Shown here piece after piece: positions 8,292-17,216 of a DNA stretch of 64,000 nucleotides. The stretch is from the NCBI RefSeq assembly GCF_006636215.1, contig NZ_VIFM01000001.1, positions 83,579-147,578 on the forward strand, given 5' to 3'. Made by a program: the position numbers and the translations under genes. Numbering within the stretch: position 1 is the stretch's first letter; each line of letters begins with the position of its first letter. The DNA comes from Myxococcus llanfairpwllgwyngyllgogerychwyrndrobwllllantysiliogogogochensis (GTDB taxonomy: Bacteria; Myxococcota; Myxococcia; Myxococcales; Myxococcaceae). The notes under the pieces are model-generated. The model had not been told where the DNA came from. It searched no databases and worked only from the letters and a program-made list of their open reading frames with translations.

Positions 8292-10694
8292 ATGTCTCGA
8301 CTGCCGTTGCACCTGGCCAGGTGGGCCTTCACCCTGGGGCTCCTGCTCGCGCCCCACGCCCCGCTGGCACAGGCGCCTCCCGAGGCACCGCGAGAGGGAC
8401 AGGTGCGGGGCACGGTGCGCGCCCGGGGCACGCGCCGCCCCCTGGCCGACGCCGCCCTCCAGGTGTCCGGAGTGTCGGAGGTGGTGCGGCCCGACGCGGA
8501 AGGCCGCTTCGTGCTCCAACTCCCAGCCGGCACCCACTCCATCGAGGTGCGTGCCCCCGGCCACAAGCCCACCACCTTCCTGGAGACTGTCAGCCAGGGC
8601 CAGCAGGTCGAGGTCATCTACCGGCTCGACCCCTTGAAGGTGAGCCCCTACGAGACGGTGGTGAGGGAGGACCGGCCGCGCACCGAGGTGACTCGCATCC
8701 GACTGCACGCGCAGGAGGTTCGCGAGGTGCCCGGGACGCAGGGAGACCCCTTCCGCGTCATCATGGTGATGCCGGGCGTGGCGAGCCTCGCCTCCGGCCT
8801 CGGCTATCCCGTGGTGCGAGGCAGTCAGCCGGCCTCCACGGGCTTCTTCGTCGATGGGGTCCGCCTCCCCATGCTCTATCACTTGATGCTCGGGCCGGCC
8901 GTGGTGCAGCCCGAGTTCATCGACGCCATCGACTTCTTCCCCGGGACACCGCCCGTCCAGTACGGGCGACTGCTCGGCGGCATCGTCGAGGGCCGCGTCT
9001 CCCGCCCGCGCGAGGACCGGGTCCACGCCTCGGCCACCCTGGACCTCATCAACAGCGCCGCCTTCCTGGAGGTGCCGTTCGCGTCCACCGGCACCAGCAT
9101 CAGCGTGGGCGGCCGGATGAGCTACACGGGCCTGCTGAGCTCGCTCCTGGTCAACAGTCTCTCCAAGCCAGGCTCGAACGCCGTCGGCGCCGAGTTCTGG
9201 GACTACCAGGCTCGCGTCGACCAGAAGGTGGGGCAAGGGCGGCTGCGTCTCCTGGCCCTCGGGAGCTCCGATGTCCTGGCGTCCTACGCTCCCGAGGAGG
9301 AGGGGGAGATACCGGGCATGCCTGGCATGCCCAAGGACCCCACGAATGGCGGCGGCGGAATCACGCGCTTTCACCGGATGGACCTCCGCGGCCTCCACCC
9401 TCTCGCCGACGGGGAGCTGGAGGTGGGCCTCACGGCGGGCATCGACACGGTGGGCATCTTCTCCGAGCGAGGCCCTCCCCGCGTCCGAATCGGTGAGTTC
9501 ACCCTGCGGCAGAAGAGCCTCGCGGGGCGCCTGCGCTGGAAGCGGGAGCTGGGGTCGACGATGCAGCTCACCGTGGGCGCGGACGTGGAGCAGCGCCGGG
9601 GGACGGTGGTCGCCACCGGGAGCGAGGCCCCCGCCGGCTCCCAGTACTTCTCCGAGGACGACCCGCTCACCCGCCCCACGTCGGACGCCCGCACCAGCGG
9701 CGCCTACGTCGAGCTGCAGTGGAGCCCGTCACCGCGCTGGAAGGTCGTCCCTGGCGTGCGCGCGGACGTCTATCAACTGCTCGGGGAAGTCACTCGCACG
9801 GCGCTCGAACCCCGGCTGACGGTGCGCCACGCCCTCACGGAGGCCGTCGTCCTCAAGGGGGGCGCGGGCCTGTTCCACCAGCCCCCCACCGTGCTGCTCC
9901 AGCTCCCGGTGATGGAGGCGTCCGGCCTTCGCTTCGGGCTGCAGGAAGGCCTGCAGTTCGACCTGGGCGCCGAGTGGAGGCCCCATCCCGCATGGGAGCT
10001 GAGCGCCGACGCCTTCTACAATCCCTTGCGTCGCACGGTGGAGTTCAGCCTCCAGCAACTCCTCGACCTGCGGCGGAGGGGTGGCGTCGCGGCGTCGGAC
10101 CCGGCCGGCAGCGGCCACGCGTATGGCCTCGAGCTGATGGCCCGCCACGCGCTCGGCGGAGACTGGTTCGGTTGGGCGTCCTACAGCTTCCTCCAGAGCC
10201 GGCGCCGGGTGCGCATCGAGCGCTACGATGACCAGAACCAGTTGCTGGGCACCGACCACGCCACCGTGCCCTTCGCCTTCGAACAGGCGCATGTCTTCAA
10301 CGCGGCCCTCAGCCGCAAGTTCGGCAATGGCTACACCGTGGGGGCCGTCGTCCACTTCAACACGGGCCGCCCCGAAACGGGGGAGCTCACGCCGCAGCCC
10401 ATGCGCGCCTCCCAGGACAGCGAGGGCAATCCCCAGTGGGTGCGGCAGGAGCGGAGCCAGGCGGGGCGCCTGCCCTCCTTCTGGCGCGTGGACCTGCGCG
10501 CCGCCAAGGCGTGGGCCCTGGATGACCTCGTGCTCGAGGCCTCCCTCGACCTGCTGAACGCCTCCTTCCAGACGGAGGTCCTCTTCTACGAATACACCTC
10601 GGAGCCAGCGGGCACGGACAAATCCTCTCTCGTGCGCAAGGCACGGGGCTTCCCCATCGTCCTCCCCATGCTGGGGCTGAAAGGAACGTACTGA
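8292..10694 (+). CDS. TonB-dependent receptor with N-terminal carboxypeptidase-regulatory-like domain
   Basis: An 800-residue outer-membrane transporter with a signal peptide (residues 1-~27, ending PHAPLAQ). A beta-sandwich CarboxypepD_reg-like domain follows (VRGTVRARGTRRPLADAALQ to IEVRAPGHKPTT), then a plug domain (FRVIMVMPGVASLASGLGYP, then VVRGSQPASTGFFVDGVRLP) and a ~600-residue 22-strand barrel. It would import a ligand using TonB energy. It lacks the FecA-type N-terminal signalling domain, so signal transfer to the nearby anti-sigma factor, if any, would need another route. ATG 8292 sits behind GGAGGG. The lipoprotein gene starts 1 bp after its stop, and the two are surely co-transcribed. 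Confidence 0.88.
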   Translation: MSRLPLHLARWAFTLGLLLAPHAPLAQAPPEAPREGQVRGTVRARGTRRPLADAALQVSGVSEVVRPDAEGRFVLQLPAGTHSIEVRAPGHKPTTFLETVSQGQQVEVIYRLDPLKVSPYETVVREDRPRTEVTRIRLHAQEVREVPGTQGDPFRVIMVMPGVASLASGLGYPVVRGSQPASTGFFVDGVRLPMLYHLMLGPAVVQPEFIDAIDFFPGTPPVQYGRLLGGIVEGRVSRPREDRVHASATLDLINSAAFLEVPFASTGTSISVGGRMSYTGLLSSLLVNSLSKPGSNAVGAEFWDYQARVDQKVGQGRLRLLALGSSDVLASYAPEEEGEIPGMPGMPKDPTNGGGGITRFHRMDLRGLHPLADGELEVGLTAGIDTVGIFSERGPPRVRIGEFTLRQKSLAGRLRWKRELGSTMQLTVGADVEQRRGTVVATGSEAPAGSQYFSEDDPLTRPTSDARTSGAYVELQWSPSPRWKVVPGVRADVYQLLGEVTRTALEPRLTVRHALTEAVVLKGGAGLFHQPPTVLLQLPVMEASGLRFGLQEGLQFDLGAEWRPHPAWELSADAFYNPLRRTVEFSLQQLLDLRRRGGVAASDPAGSGHAYGLELMARHALGGDWFGWASYSFLQSRRRVRIERYDDQNQLLGTDHATVPFAFEQAHVFNAALSRKFGNGYTVGAVVHFNTGRPETGELTPQPMRASQDSEGNPQWVRQERSQAGRLPSFWRVDLRAAKAWALDDLVLEASLDLLNASFQTEVLFYEYTSEPAGTDKSSLVRKARGFPIVLPMLGLKGTY

Positions 10695-10695
10695 C

Positions 10696-11988
10696 ATGCG
10701 CCTCACCCTTCTCGCGGGCCTCCTCTTGGTGAGCCTGGGTAGCGCGGGCTGCGAGCCCTTTCCCGACTCCCCCATCTTCTTCTACGGCATGGCCCTGAGG
10801 GCCGACGGCTCCCCTTTCCACGCGACAGCGTTGCCACTGGACGGGGGACGACACGGCAAGCTCTACGGCGACCCGCTCGACTTCTCGCCGTATGGCATGA
10901 CCACCACGCGCGACAATGGCGCCTTCGTGCTGGAAATCCTCTCGGGAGACATCGGGTCCATCGCGACGGTCAGCGGCTCCGCGCCAAGACCGAACGCCCG
11001 CGCCCGTTTCCGGGTGGCGACGCCCCTGGAGGACGGCCCGGCGGCGTTCGTCTCGTTCACCCAGGTCAACGGAGGAGGAGACTCCGAGCTGCCGGTGCTG
11101 CGTGTCTGGGATGCGGACCTCGCCTGGAGCGATGCCCCCACCGGAAGGTGGCTGACCTTCGCACCGCCACCGTCCGCGCCCGAGGCGCCCCGAGGCGTGG
11201 TGGTCGATCTCGACGACACCACACCGCAACCCGGAAGCCCGAGTGGTGACCTGGAGGACCCCTCGATTCCGCGGCCCGTGTTTCAGCTCCACACGAAGGA
11301 GGGCCTCGTCTGGAACGAAGAAGCCGTCACCTCGCCGAGGCTCCTGTCACCCTGGCTGCTCGAGGACTTCGCCACACTGGAGGCCCAGGTGCGAGTGGTG
11401 AGCGCGGGCGCCTGGCGCCGCGATGCCCTCACCAGCGACGAGGCCTGGCTCCACTTCCGACTCGAATGGCGCAGCGAGCGACTGCCATTGCCGGCGGGTG
11501 CGTTGCGCCCACTCAGCCGGGGGGCCCGGTGCCATCCGGTGACTGACGTGCCCTGCCCGTTCACGGATGGGCTGCTCGCCGAACAGCGCCTCTCCGAGCT
11601 GTGGCCAAGGGGGGAGCCCTCCTCCAGCCCACGGCGCGTGGGCGTGCAATTGGAGACGCCAGCCCAGCTCTCGCGCGTGGTCATCCGAGGCCTGAGGACA
11701 TATGGACAGGAGGTGGTCATCGAAGGCAGCGAGGACGGAGTGCAATGGTCCGAGCTCGCCAGGCGACCGCTCGCCGAAGCACCCACGACAGGGAACAGCC
11801 GGCTCTTTCGCGACGTGAGCGACGCGGACAGTCCATGGGACCCACCGTTCCCGGGCCATGACTACGCCTTCCTCGACATTGCCCTGCCTGGAGGCCCCCG
11901 GGTCCGGTACGTCCGCCTGCTGTCCTTGTGGTACGAGGCCCAGGAGATAGAGGTGACCTCCATCGCGGAGCTGTCCCTCTTCGAGTGA
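10696..11988 (+). CDS. Lipoprotein with C-terminal discoidin-like (F5/8 type C) domain
   Basis: A 430-residue lipoprotein; the lipobox is SLGSAGC with the lipidated Cys at residue 19. The N-terminal half is beta-rich with a carboxypeptidase-regulatory-like start (GMALRADGSPFHATALPLDG). The C-terminal ~130 residues resemble a galactose-binding/discoidin beta-sandwich (VGVQLETPAQLSRVVIRGLR, YGQEVVIEGSEDGVQWSELA, VRYVRLLSLWYEAQEIEVTS), a fold that usually binds carbohydrate. It starts 1 bp after the TonB receptor stop, so it is probably the receptor's surface-exposed ligand-binding partner. That pairing is an inference from context. Confidence 0.75.
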   Translation: MRLTLLAGLLLVSLGSAGCEPFPDSPIFFYGMALRADGSPFHATALPLDGGRHGKLYGDPLDFSPYGMTTTRDNGAFVLEILSGDIGSIATVSGSAPRPNARARFRVATPLEDGPAAFVSFTQVNGGGDSELPVLRVWDADLAWSDAPTGRWLTFAPPPSAPEAPRGVVVDLDDTTPQPGSPSGDLEDPSIPRPVFQLHTKEGLVWNEEAVTSPRLLSPWLLEDFATLEAQVRVVSAGAWRRDALTSDEAWLHFRLEWRSERLPLPAGALRPLSRGARCHPVTDVPCPFTDGLLAEQRLSELWPRGEPSSSPRRVGVQLETPAQLSRVVIRGLRTYGQEVVIEGSEDGVQWSELARRPLAEAPTTGNSRLFRDVSDADSPWDPPFPGHDYAFLDIALPGGPRVRYVRLLSLWYEAQEIEVTSIAELSLFE

Positions 11989-12121
11989 GACAACCCGGCT
12001 CCCAAACTCCTTGCCAGATGGGCGGCCGGACTTGGTGGGTGGAGGGAAATCGATAAGCTCGTGGCCTGCCCAAGCCCATGCCAATTTCCAACTGGGAGCA
12101 GGACGGGTCGAGGGAGGGACG

Positions 12122-13885
12122 ATGAGGTATCTGGCCCCGTGGCTCGGAGTGTGGCTGTCTGTCCTCGCGGGCTGCAGCGTGCCAGGACTGGAGGAACTCA
12201 AACGAGGGCGCGCCCTCCCTGTTTCCATCCATTACACGGCGAGCTTCACGACGGGCTGTATCCGTGTGGTGGCGCAGGGGGCACAGGACGCCACGACAAG
12301 GATGGAGGAGACAGCCTCGAACCTGGCCTCCATTTCCCCCCCATTGAAGTGGGTGCTTCTGCGCAAGCCCCATTGGGGCGGGGACGTAAGTCTTACCGTC
12401 ACCGCGCACGAGCAGACTTGTAATGGGCCGGAGGTGGACCGTCAGGTGGTCGTCTTCGCGGCGGGAGTCGAGGACGAGCAGTCAGTGATGCTGGAGACGC
12501 CGGACATGGACGCGGATGGCTACGTCCCCCTCGCGAACGGCGGCACGGACTGCGACGACAGCATCGAAACGGGCGCGAGTGCCTTTCCTGGCCACACCGA
12601 AGTGTGTGACGCCGTGGACAATGACTGCGACCAGGTACTCAACGAGGGATTCACCGTCCTCTATCCCGACGGAGATGGTGATGGAGAGGGTGATTCGTCC
12701 AAGCCGTCCTGCGAAGGCGCCTTACCGCCCCCGGAGTTCGTGGCGAACGGCCGGGACTGCGATGACTCGGACCCTGGAGTGAAGACGACGGCGGCGGAGG
12801 TGTGCGACGCCATCGACAACAACTGCAAGGGAGGGGTGGACGAGGTGGGGGACTGCGGGGGCACGCTGCGAGAGGTCGCCGACTTTCATCTCCAAGGTCC
12901 GGGTGGCGACGCCCCCTGGAGGACGGTGGCGATGTCCCCAGCGAATGGCGGGTATCCCGTGTGGATCGCCGGCCTCGGGGGACAACTGGTCGTGCGCAAG
13001 GCGGCGAACGAGCGGTTCGAGAGCTTCAGCTTTGGAGCCTCGACGACGACGCCGCCTCCAGATGGGAGTCCGCCGGCCAGTCCGAACCATTGCGGCAACT
13101 ACGGTTGGTATGCCTCGTGGGTTGATTCCGAGGGGGCTGTCTACCTGGGCGGAGCGTCCGGCCGGGTGGCGATCCATGACGGGGAGACGTGCGCCTTCGC
13201 GTCGCAACTTCCCGTCAATGACACGGTGGTGGGAATGGTGGGCTTCGAGAATGGCTCCGACACCATCGTGTACATGGCCACCGACGCGGGCCAGCTCTTC
13301 TACTGGAGGACCTTTGAATGGAACCTCGGGAGGCCTCCCCAATCAACCCCCGACAGCTCTCGGGAGGGGCACCGCTACACGGGGCTGCACGGCTTCTCCG
13401 CGGACCTCACTCAAGACGATAATGAAGAACTGTGTGTGTCGGCGGTCACGGGAGGCAAGCAAGCGGTCTTGAGCTATTTCACGAGGAACGACAGCCTGCA
13501 TGTGCAGCCTCTGGACAATCCTGGCGACATCAGCGGAGCCATGAATGCGGTGTGGGCAAGGTCCTCCACCACGGCATGCGCGGTCGGTGACCGGGGAGGC
13601 GTCTGGCGGAAGATTGAAGCGGACAAGTGGGCGCGGAAATCGGCGCCCCCTGCTGGGGCGGTCGACTTCAGCAGTGTGGTGATGTTGTCGAACGATGACT
13701 GCTACATCGTGGACAAGAGCAACAATGGCAGGCTGCATCGGCTGACCGGGAAGGGCTGGGCCAAGGGGCCAGCCCTTCCCGAGCACCTGACGAACAAGCC
13801 CTTGCACGACCTCGCGATGGAGACGGCGGCGAACTTCTGGATTGTCGGAGACGGTCGCGTGCTCCACTACCCGGAGCCGCCGTAG
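12122..13885 (+). CDS. MopE-like lipoprotein with putative metal-binding motifs
   Basis: A 587-residue lipoprotein; the lipobox is SVLAGC (Cys 18). Residues ~128-245 hold repeats of the MopE-type putative metal-binding motif: DMDADGYVPLANGGTDCDDS, EVCDAVDNDCDQVLNEG, DGDGDGEGD, GRDCDDSDPGVKTTAAEVCD and AIDNNCKGGVDE. This repeat is common in myxobacterial surface lipoproteins. The remaining ~340 residues read as beta-propeller-like strands (WIAGLGGQLVVRKA, VYLGGASGRVAIHDG, CAVGDRGGVWRKIEADKW, FWIVGDGRVLHYPEP). ATG 12122 lies behind GGGAGGGACG. It stands 133 bp after the preceding lipoprotein gene. The ligand is probably Ca2+ at the Asp-rich loops (inference). Confidence 0.8.
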   Translation: MRYLAPWLGVWLSVLAGCSVPGLEELKRGRALPVSIHYTASFTTGCIRVVAQGAQDATTRMEETASNLASISPPLKWVLLRKPHWGGDVSLTVTAHEQTCNGPEVDRQVVVFAAGVEDEQSVMLETPDMDADGYVPLANGGTDCDDSIETGASAFPGHTEVCDAVDNDCDQVLNEGFTVLYPDGDGDGEGDSSKPSCEGALPPPEFVANGRDCDDSDPGVKTTAAEVCDAIDNNCKGGVDEVGDCGGTLREVADFHLQGPGGDAPWRTVAMSPANGGYPVWIAGLGGQLVVRKAANERFESFSFGASTTTPPPDGSPPASPNHCGNYGWYASWVDSEGAVYLGGASGRVAIHDGETCAFASQLPVNDTVVGMVGFENGSDTIVYMATDAGQLFYWRTFEWNLGRPPQSTPDSSREGHRYTGLHGFSADLTQDDNEELCVSAVTGGKQAVLSYFTRNDSLHVQPLDNPGDISGAMNAVWARSSTTACAVGDRGGVWRKIEADKWARKSAPPAGAVDFSSVVMLSNDDCYIVDKSNNGRLHRLTGKGWAKGPALPEHLTNKPLHDLAMETAANFWIVGDGRVLHYPEPP

Positions 13886-13929
13886 CCGCCGGTTCGCGGT
13901 GTCTTCGAGCCAGGGGGCCGTGACAGCCC

Positions 13930-13964
13930 GTGCCATTCCGCCGCGCGGCTCCGCGGAATGGCAC
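13930..13964. terminator. Perfect hairpin between convergent genes
   Basis: A perfect 12-bp stem (13930-13941 GTGCCATTCCGC, 13953-13964 GCGGAATGGCAC) with an 11-nt GC-rich loop lies between the convergent MopE-like and SGNH hydrolase genes. It has no long T-tract but is well placed to act as a bidirectional transcript end. Confidence 0.6.
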
Positions 13965-13982
13965 GAGCAGCGAACAAGCGAC

Positions 13983-14876
13983 CTACAAGGTGCTCTCGGG
14001 TGCCATCACGGACGGGTCCATCGGGAATGGCGCACCGAAGCCGGGGATGTCGGAGACCAGGTCATAGACGAGGTCCGCGAAGATGCTGTGCCCGTAGCTG
14101 GTCGGGTGCGCGAGGTCCCAGAACAGGTACTTGTCCGGGTTGACTGACTTGCCTTCGCACGAGTCCTTCACATTCGTCAGCCCATACGTGGACGGAGACG
14201 CGATGATGAGGTTGAGGTGCTTGTGAGCGTCCACGCCATAGAAGGTCACGGTCGGGTAGTCGATGCGCAGCCGCTTCAGCGCCTGAGCCCACAGGCTGTT
14301 GAAATGTGTCACAGGAGGCGCGAACACGTACGTCCCCAGGCCGCCCGGAATGATTCGCGCCTTCGGCGTCTTCTCCAAGGGGGGAAGGTTCACCCAGACA
14401 ATCTTCTTGGCGCCCGCGGCCACCAACTTACGAATCTGCGCCTCGACGTTCGAAGCCGCCTGGGCCGCCGCGGCCTTGATGGCCGTCGAGTTCAGCGGGT
14501 TGTCTTCCACCTTCCGGCTGATGTCGTTGGCGCCGCCCCACAACGTAAACAGCGTCGTGGGGGTGATGAGCGGAGCCTTGTTCAGGTAGGAGTTCACCTG
14601 GGTCGTCATTCCGCTCGTAAGCGCCCCGCCTCGTGCGTAGTTCGTCCCGCCGTCGTCGGAGGCCGTGAGCGGCAACCCGAGCGCGGTGGCGAGCTGTTTG
14701 ACCCACACCCCGTAAATCTGACTGGCCGGTTGAGTGTTCGGACCGCTGGTGGAGACCCCGTTGTTTCCGTTGTCGCTCAGGCTGTCGCCGAACGCGACGA
14801 TGGCACTCTGCGCGCTGGCATGCAGGGGCGCGAGCACGGCCAGGGTCATCCACCCTGTCAAAAATGACTTCTTCAT
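13983..14876 (-). CDS. Secreted SGNH/GDSL hydrolase (lipase/esterase)
   Basis: A 297-residue exported protein with signal peptide MKKSFLTGWMTLAVLAPLHASAQ (split here as residues 1-20 and ASAQ near 23). SGNH blocks are all present: block I FGDSLSDNGNN (nucleophile Ser near 32), block II GGTNYARGG, block III GGANDIS, and block V DLAHPTSYGH with the catalytic Asp/His. It should hydrolyse carboxyl esters, possibly lipids, outside the cytoplasm. It is a single gene with its own ~240-bp upstream region. It is convergent with the MopE-like gene across a perfect hairpin. Confidence 0.88.
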   Translation of the reverse strand: MKKSFLTGWMTLAVLAPLHASAQSAIVAFGDSLSDNGNNGVSTSGPNTQPASQIYGVWVKQLATALGLPLTASDDGGTNYARGGALTSGMTTQVNSYLNKAPLITPTTLFTLWGGANDISRKVEDNPLNSTAIKAAAAQAASNVEAQIRKLVAAGAKKIVWVNLPPLEKTPKARIIPGGLGTYVFAPPVTHFNSLWAQALKRLRIDYPTVTFYGVDAHKHLNLIIASPSTYGLTNVKDSCEGKSVNPDKYLFWDLAHPTSYGHSIFADLVYDLVSDIPGFGAPFPMDPSVMAPESTL

Positions 14877-15119
14877 CCAGAGACTCCGAGTCGAGGGGTA
14901 CCCAAGCGAACCTATCCCCGGATTCTCTGCTTATCAATATTTTCTAGTTTTCTTGCCTGCACTCGCGGGGAGGGCGCGCGCGGACGGAGGGTCCGACCTG
15001 GCGCCTCCTCGCCGCCGCCCTCCGGCAAAAATAAATCCCGTGTCGATCTCCCCGAAATACGTTCGTCGTGAGGATGAAGGCGACGCTCACCTCATCCAAC
15101 CCTCTGAAGGAGACGCACC

Positions 15120-15530
15120 ATGGGCACCAAGATCTTCGTCAACCTCCCCGTCGAGTCGCTGGACCGCGCCGTCGGTTTCTTCACGAAGCTGGGCTACACG
15201 TTCAACCCCCAGTTCACCGACGCCAACGCGACGTGCATGGTCATCAGCGAGGACATCTACGCGATGCTGCTGGTGAAGCCCTACTTCAAGGGCTTCATCA
15301 AGAAGGAGGTCGCGGATGCCACGAAGACGACCCAGGTCATCATCGCCCTGACCGTGGACAGCCGGGCCGCCGTCGACTCGCTGCTGGAGAAGGCGCTCGC
15401 GGCGGGCGCCAAGGAGTCCAAGGAGAAGATGGACCAGGGCTTCATGTACCAGCGCAGCTTCGAGGACCTGGACGGGCACCAGTGGGAGAGCTTCTGGATG
15501 GACCCCTCCGCCGTCGCGCCGCAGCAGTAG
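15120..15530 (+). CDS. VOC superfamily (glyoxalase/bleomycin resistance-like) protein
   Basis: A 136-residue cytosolic protein with one pair of beta-alpha-beta-beta-beta modules: IFVNLPVESLDRAVGFFTKL, YTFNPQFTDANATCMVI, and a C-terminal FEDLDGHQWESFWMDPSA. The last segment (D-x-D-G-x-x-W-E) carries the conserved metal-binding Glu position. This matches the extradiol-like lactoylglutathione lyase group often written as a glyoxalase/bleomycin-resistance protein; the substrate is unknown. ATG 15120 has a good Shine-Dalgarno (GAAGGAGA). It is a single gene, ended by a strong hairpin. Confidence 0.85.
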   Translation: MGTKIFVNLPVESLDRAVGFFTKLGYTFNPQFTDANATCMVISEDIYAMLLVKPYFKGFIKKEVADATKTTQVIIALTVDSRAAVDSLLEKALAAGAKESKEKMDQGFMYQRSFEDLDGHQWESFWMDPSAVAPQQ

Positions 15531-15549
15531 GCACCTTGGAGGAGAGTGC

Positions 15550-15576
15550 CGCCCTTCGAGAGAGCCTCGAAGGGCG
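15550..15576. terminator. Bidirectional hairpin terminator
   Basis: A perfect 11-bp stem (15550-15560 CGCCCTTCGAG, 15566-15576 CTCGAAGGGCG) with a 5-nt loop lies between the convergent VOC and hybrid kinase genes. A T-tract is missing on both sides. Confidence 0.6.
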
Positions 15577-15596
15577 CGCGCCACCTCTCGCGACAG

Positions 15597-17216
15597 CTAT
15601 TGCGAGAAGGTCTCGATGGCGCGGAGCAGCGTCTCCGGCTGGACGGGCTTGGCCAGAAAGCCCGAGGCCCCACCCCGAGTCAGCTTCACGGCGGTGGCGG
15701 CATCCGCGGAGAGAATCAGCAGCGGAATCGAGGAGAGCGCGGGGTCTTCACGACAGGCGTTGTAGAACGTCTCGCCATCCATGACGGGCATCCGGATGTC
15801 CAGGAGGATGAGACCGGGGCGCAGGCCCTGTCGGAGCAGCTCGAGCGCCACCTGGCCGTTCGACGCGGGAACCACCTTGTAGTCCCTGCCCTCCAGAATC
15901 TCCGAGATACCGAGCCGGACCTCGTCCTCGTCCTCGACGACCATCACCGTGGTTGAACCGGCGTTCCCACGCTCCATGGACGCAAGCTCCTGCCCATGAC
16001 TCGCGCTCCGCGCGGGAGCATCCTCACTCGCACGCTGACTCGTCATCGACCGGGGGAGCACCACCGTGAAGGTCGTCCCCTCTGCTTCAGAAGAACGCAC
16101 GGAGACCGTTCCTCCGTGGCTTCGAACAATCTGCTCGACGATGTAGAGCCCGAGGCCCAACCCTCCGCCCGCCACGCGCCGCTGCGCGTGCTGGCCCTGT
16201 CGGAAGGGATTGAAAAGCACCGGCACCAGGTCATCCGGAATCACGGGTCCCCGGTTGTGCACCGCGAAGACGACCTCGTCAGCCTCCGCCCGGAGTGTGA
16301 CGCGGACGGGCGCTCGCTCCGCTCCGTACTGCAGGGCGTTGGTGATGAGGTTGGTGGCCACCTGCGTGAGGCGGCCAGGGTCCCAGTCGCCGAGGACGAC
16401 CACCTCCGTCGCCACCAACTGAATCTCCCGCCCGGGATGGGACAGGCCCAGGTCGTCAAGGGCCTCCTTGAGGAGCGCCAGGAGGTCGATGCGCTGCCGG
16501 GACACGGGCAGGTGACTGGTCACTCGAGCATGGGTGACATCCAGGAGGTCGTTGATGATGAGGTTGGCTCTCTCCGCGCTCCGCAGGGCGCGCTCGATGG
16601 CCTTCGCCCGCTGGGGGTCTTCCGTCTTGCGCAGGAGGTGGGAGGCCACGGTGGTGATGACCGAGAGCGGATTGCGCAGGTCATGGCTGACGACCCCCAC
16701 GAGGATCTGCTGGAAGTCATGGGCCGCGGCGAGCTCCCGCGTCCGCTGCGCGTCCTCGTCGCGAAGCTTGATCATGGTCAGGTAGGCGCCGAGCTGCGCC
16801 GTGATGACCGAGAGCAACCGGAGATGCTGCACGTCGTAGGAGATGTCCTCGGAGGGCTCCATGCGAACCAGGCCGATGACCTCGTCCAATCCCATCAAGG
16901 GCAAGGTCAGGTGAGGATGCGCATCGGACGAGCGGCCAATCTCGTCGGCGTGCGCGATGAGGCGGAAGAGCCGGGTGAGGGTCGACAGCAGCGCCCCCCG
17001 CTCCGAGGCAGGCGGCTCCGGCACCACGACCAGCGTGTACGAAGTGCCCGAGAACGCCTTCAAGAGCGCACATCGCCGGTAGGGAATGAGCACCCGCGTC
17101 AGCTCCAGCGTGCGCTGGACCCGCTCATCCGCCCTGTCGGCCGATTCGAGCGTGCGCGCAATCTCGGAGAGGGTCCGCGCGATGCGACCAAGCTCGGCGT
17201 CGTACTCCGCGCTCAT
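15597..17216 (-). CDS. Hybrid histidine kinase: GAF-like, HisKA, HATPase, receiver
   Basis: A 539-residue cytosolic signalling protein. Residues ~20-165 look like a GAF-type sensor; the H-box is VVSHDLRNPLSVI (~176-188). The ATPase domain has N-box NLITNALQYG and G-box GGGLGLGLYIVEQI. The C-terminal ~120 residues are a receiver with acidic pair VVEDEDE, phospho-acceptor Asp in LILLDIRMP, and the conserved Lys in FLAKPVQ. It has no transmembrane helix. ATG 17216 overlaps the stop of the double-KaiC gene (ATGA at 17213-17216), so kinase and KaiC are made together and probably act together. The output is unknown because no separate DNA-binding protein is in the operon. Confidence 0.9.
   Translation of the reverse strand: MSAEYDAELGRIARTLSEIARTLESADRADERVQRTLELTRVLIPYRRCALLKAFSGTSYTLVVVPEPPASERGALLSTLTRLFRLIAHADEIGRSSDAHPHLTLPLMGLDEVIGLVRMEPSEDISYDVQHLRLLSVITAQLGAYLTMIKLRDEDAQRTRELAAAHDFQQILVGVVSHDLRNPLSVITTVASHLLRKTEDPQRAKAIERALRSAERANLIINDLLDVTHARVTSHLPVSRQRIDLLALLKEALDDLGLSHPGREIQLVATEVVVLGDWDPGRLTQVATNLITNALQYGAERAPVRVTLRAEADEVVFAVHNRGPVIPDDLVPVLFNPFRQGQHAQRRVAGGGLGLGLYIVEQIVRSHGGTVSVRSSEAEGTTFTVVLPRSMTSQRASEDAPARSASHGQELASMERGNAGSTTVMVVEDEDEVRLGISEILEGRDYKVVPASNGQVALELLRQGLRPGLILLDIRMPVMDGETFYNACREDPALSSIPLLILSADAATAVKLTRGGASGFLAKPVQPETLLRAIETFSQ

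Noticed and set aside
8147..8617. Longer N-terminal extension of the ECF sigma factor
   Set aside because: It would run antisense through the TonB receptor signal peptide and domain, and ECF factors begin near the chosen TTG.
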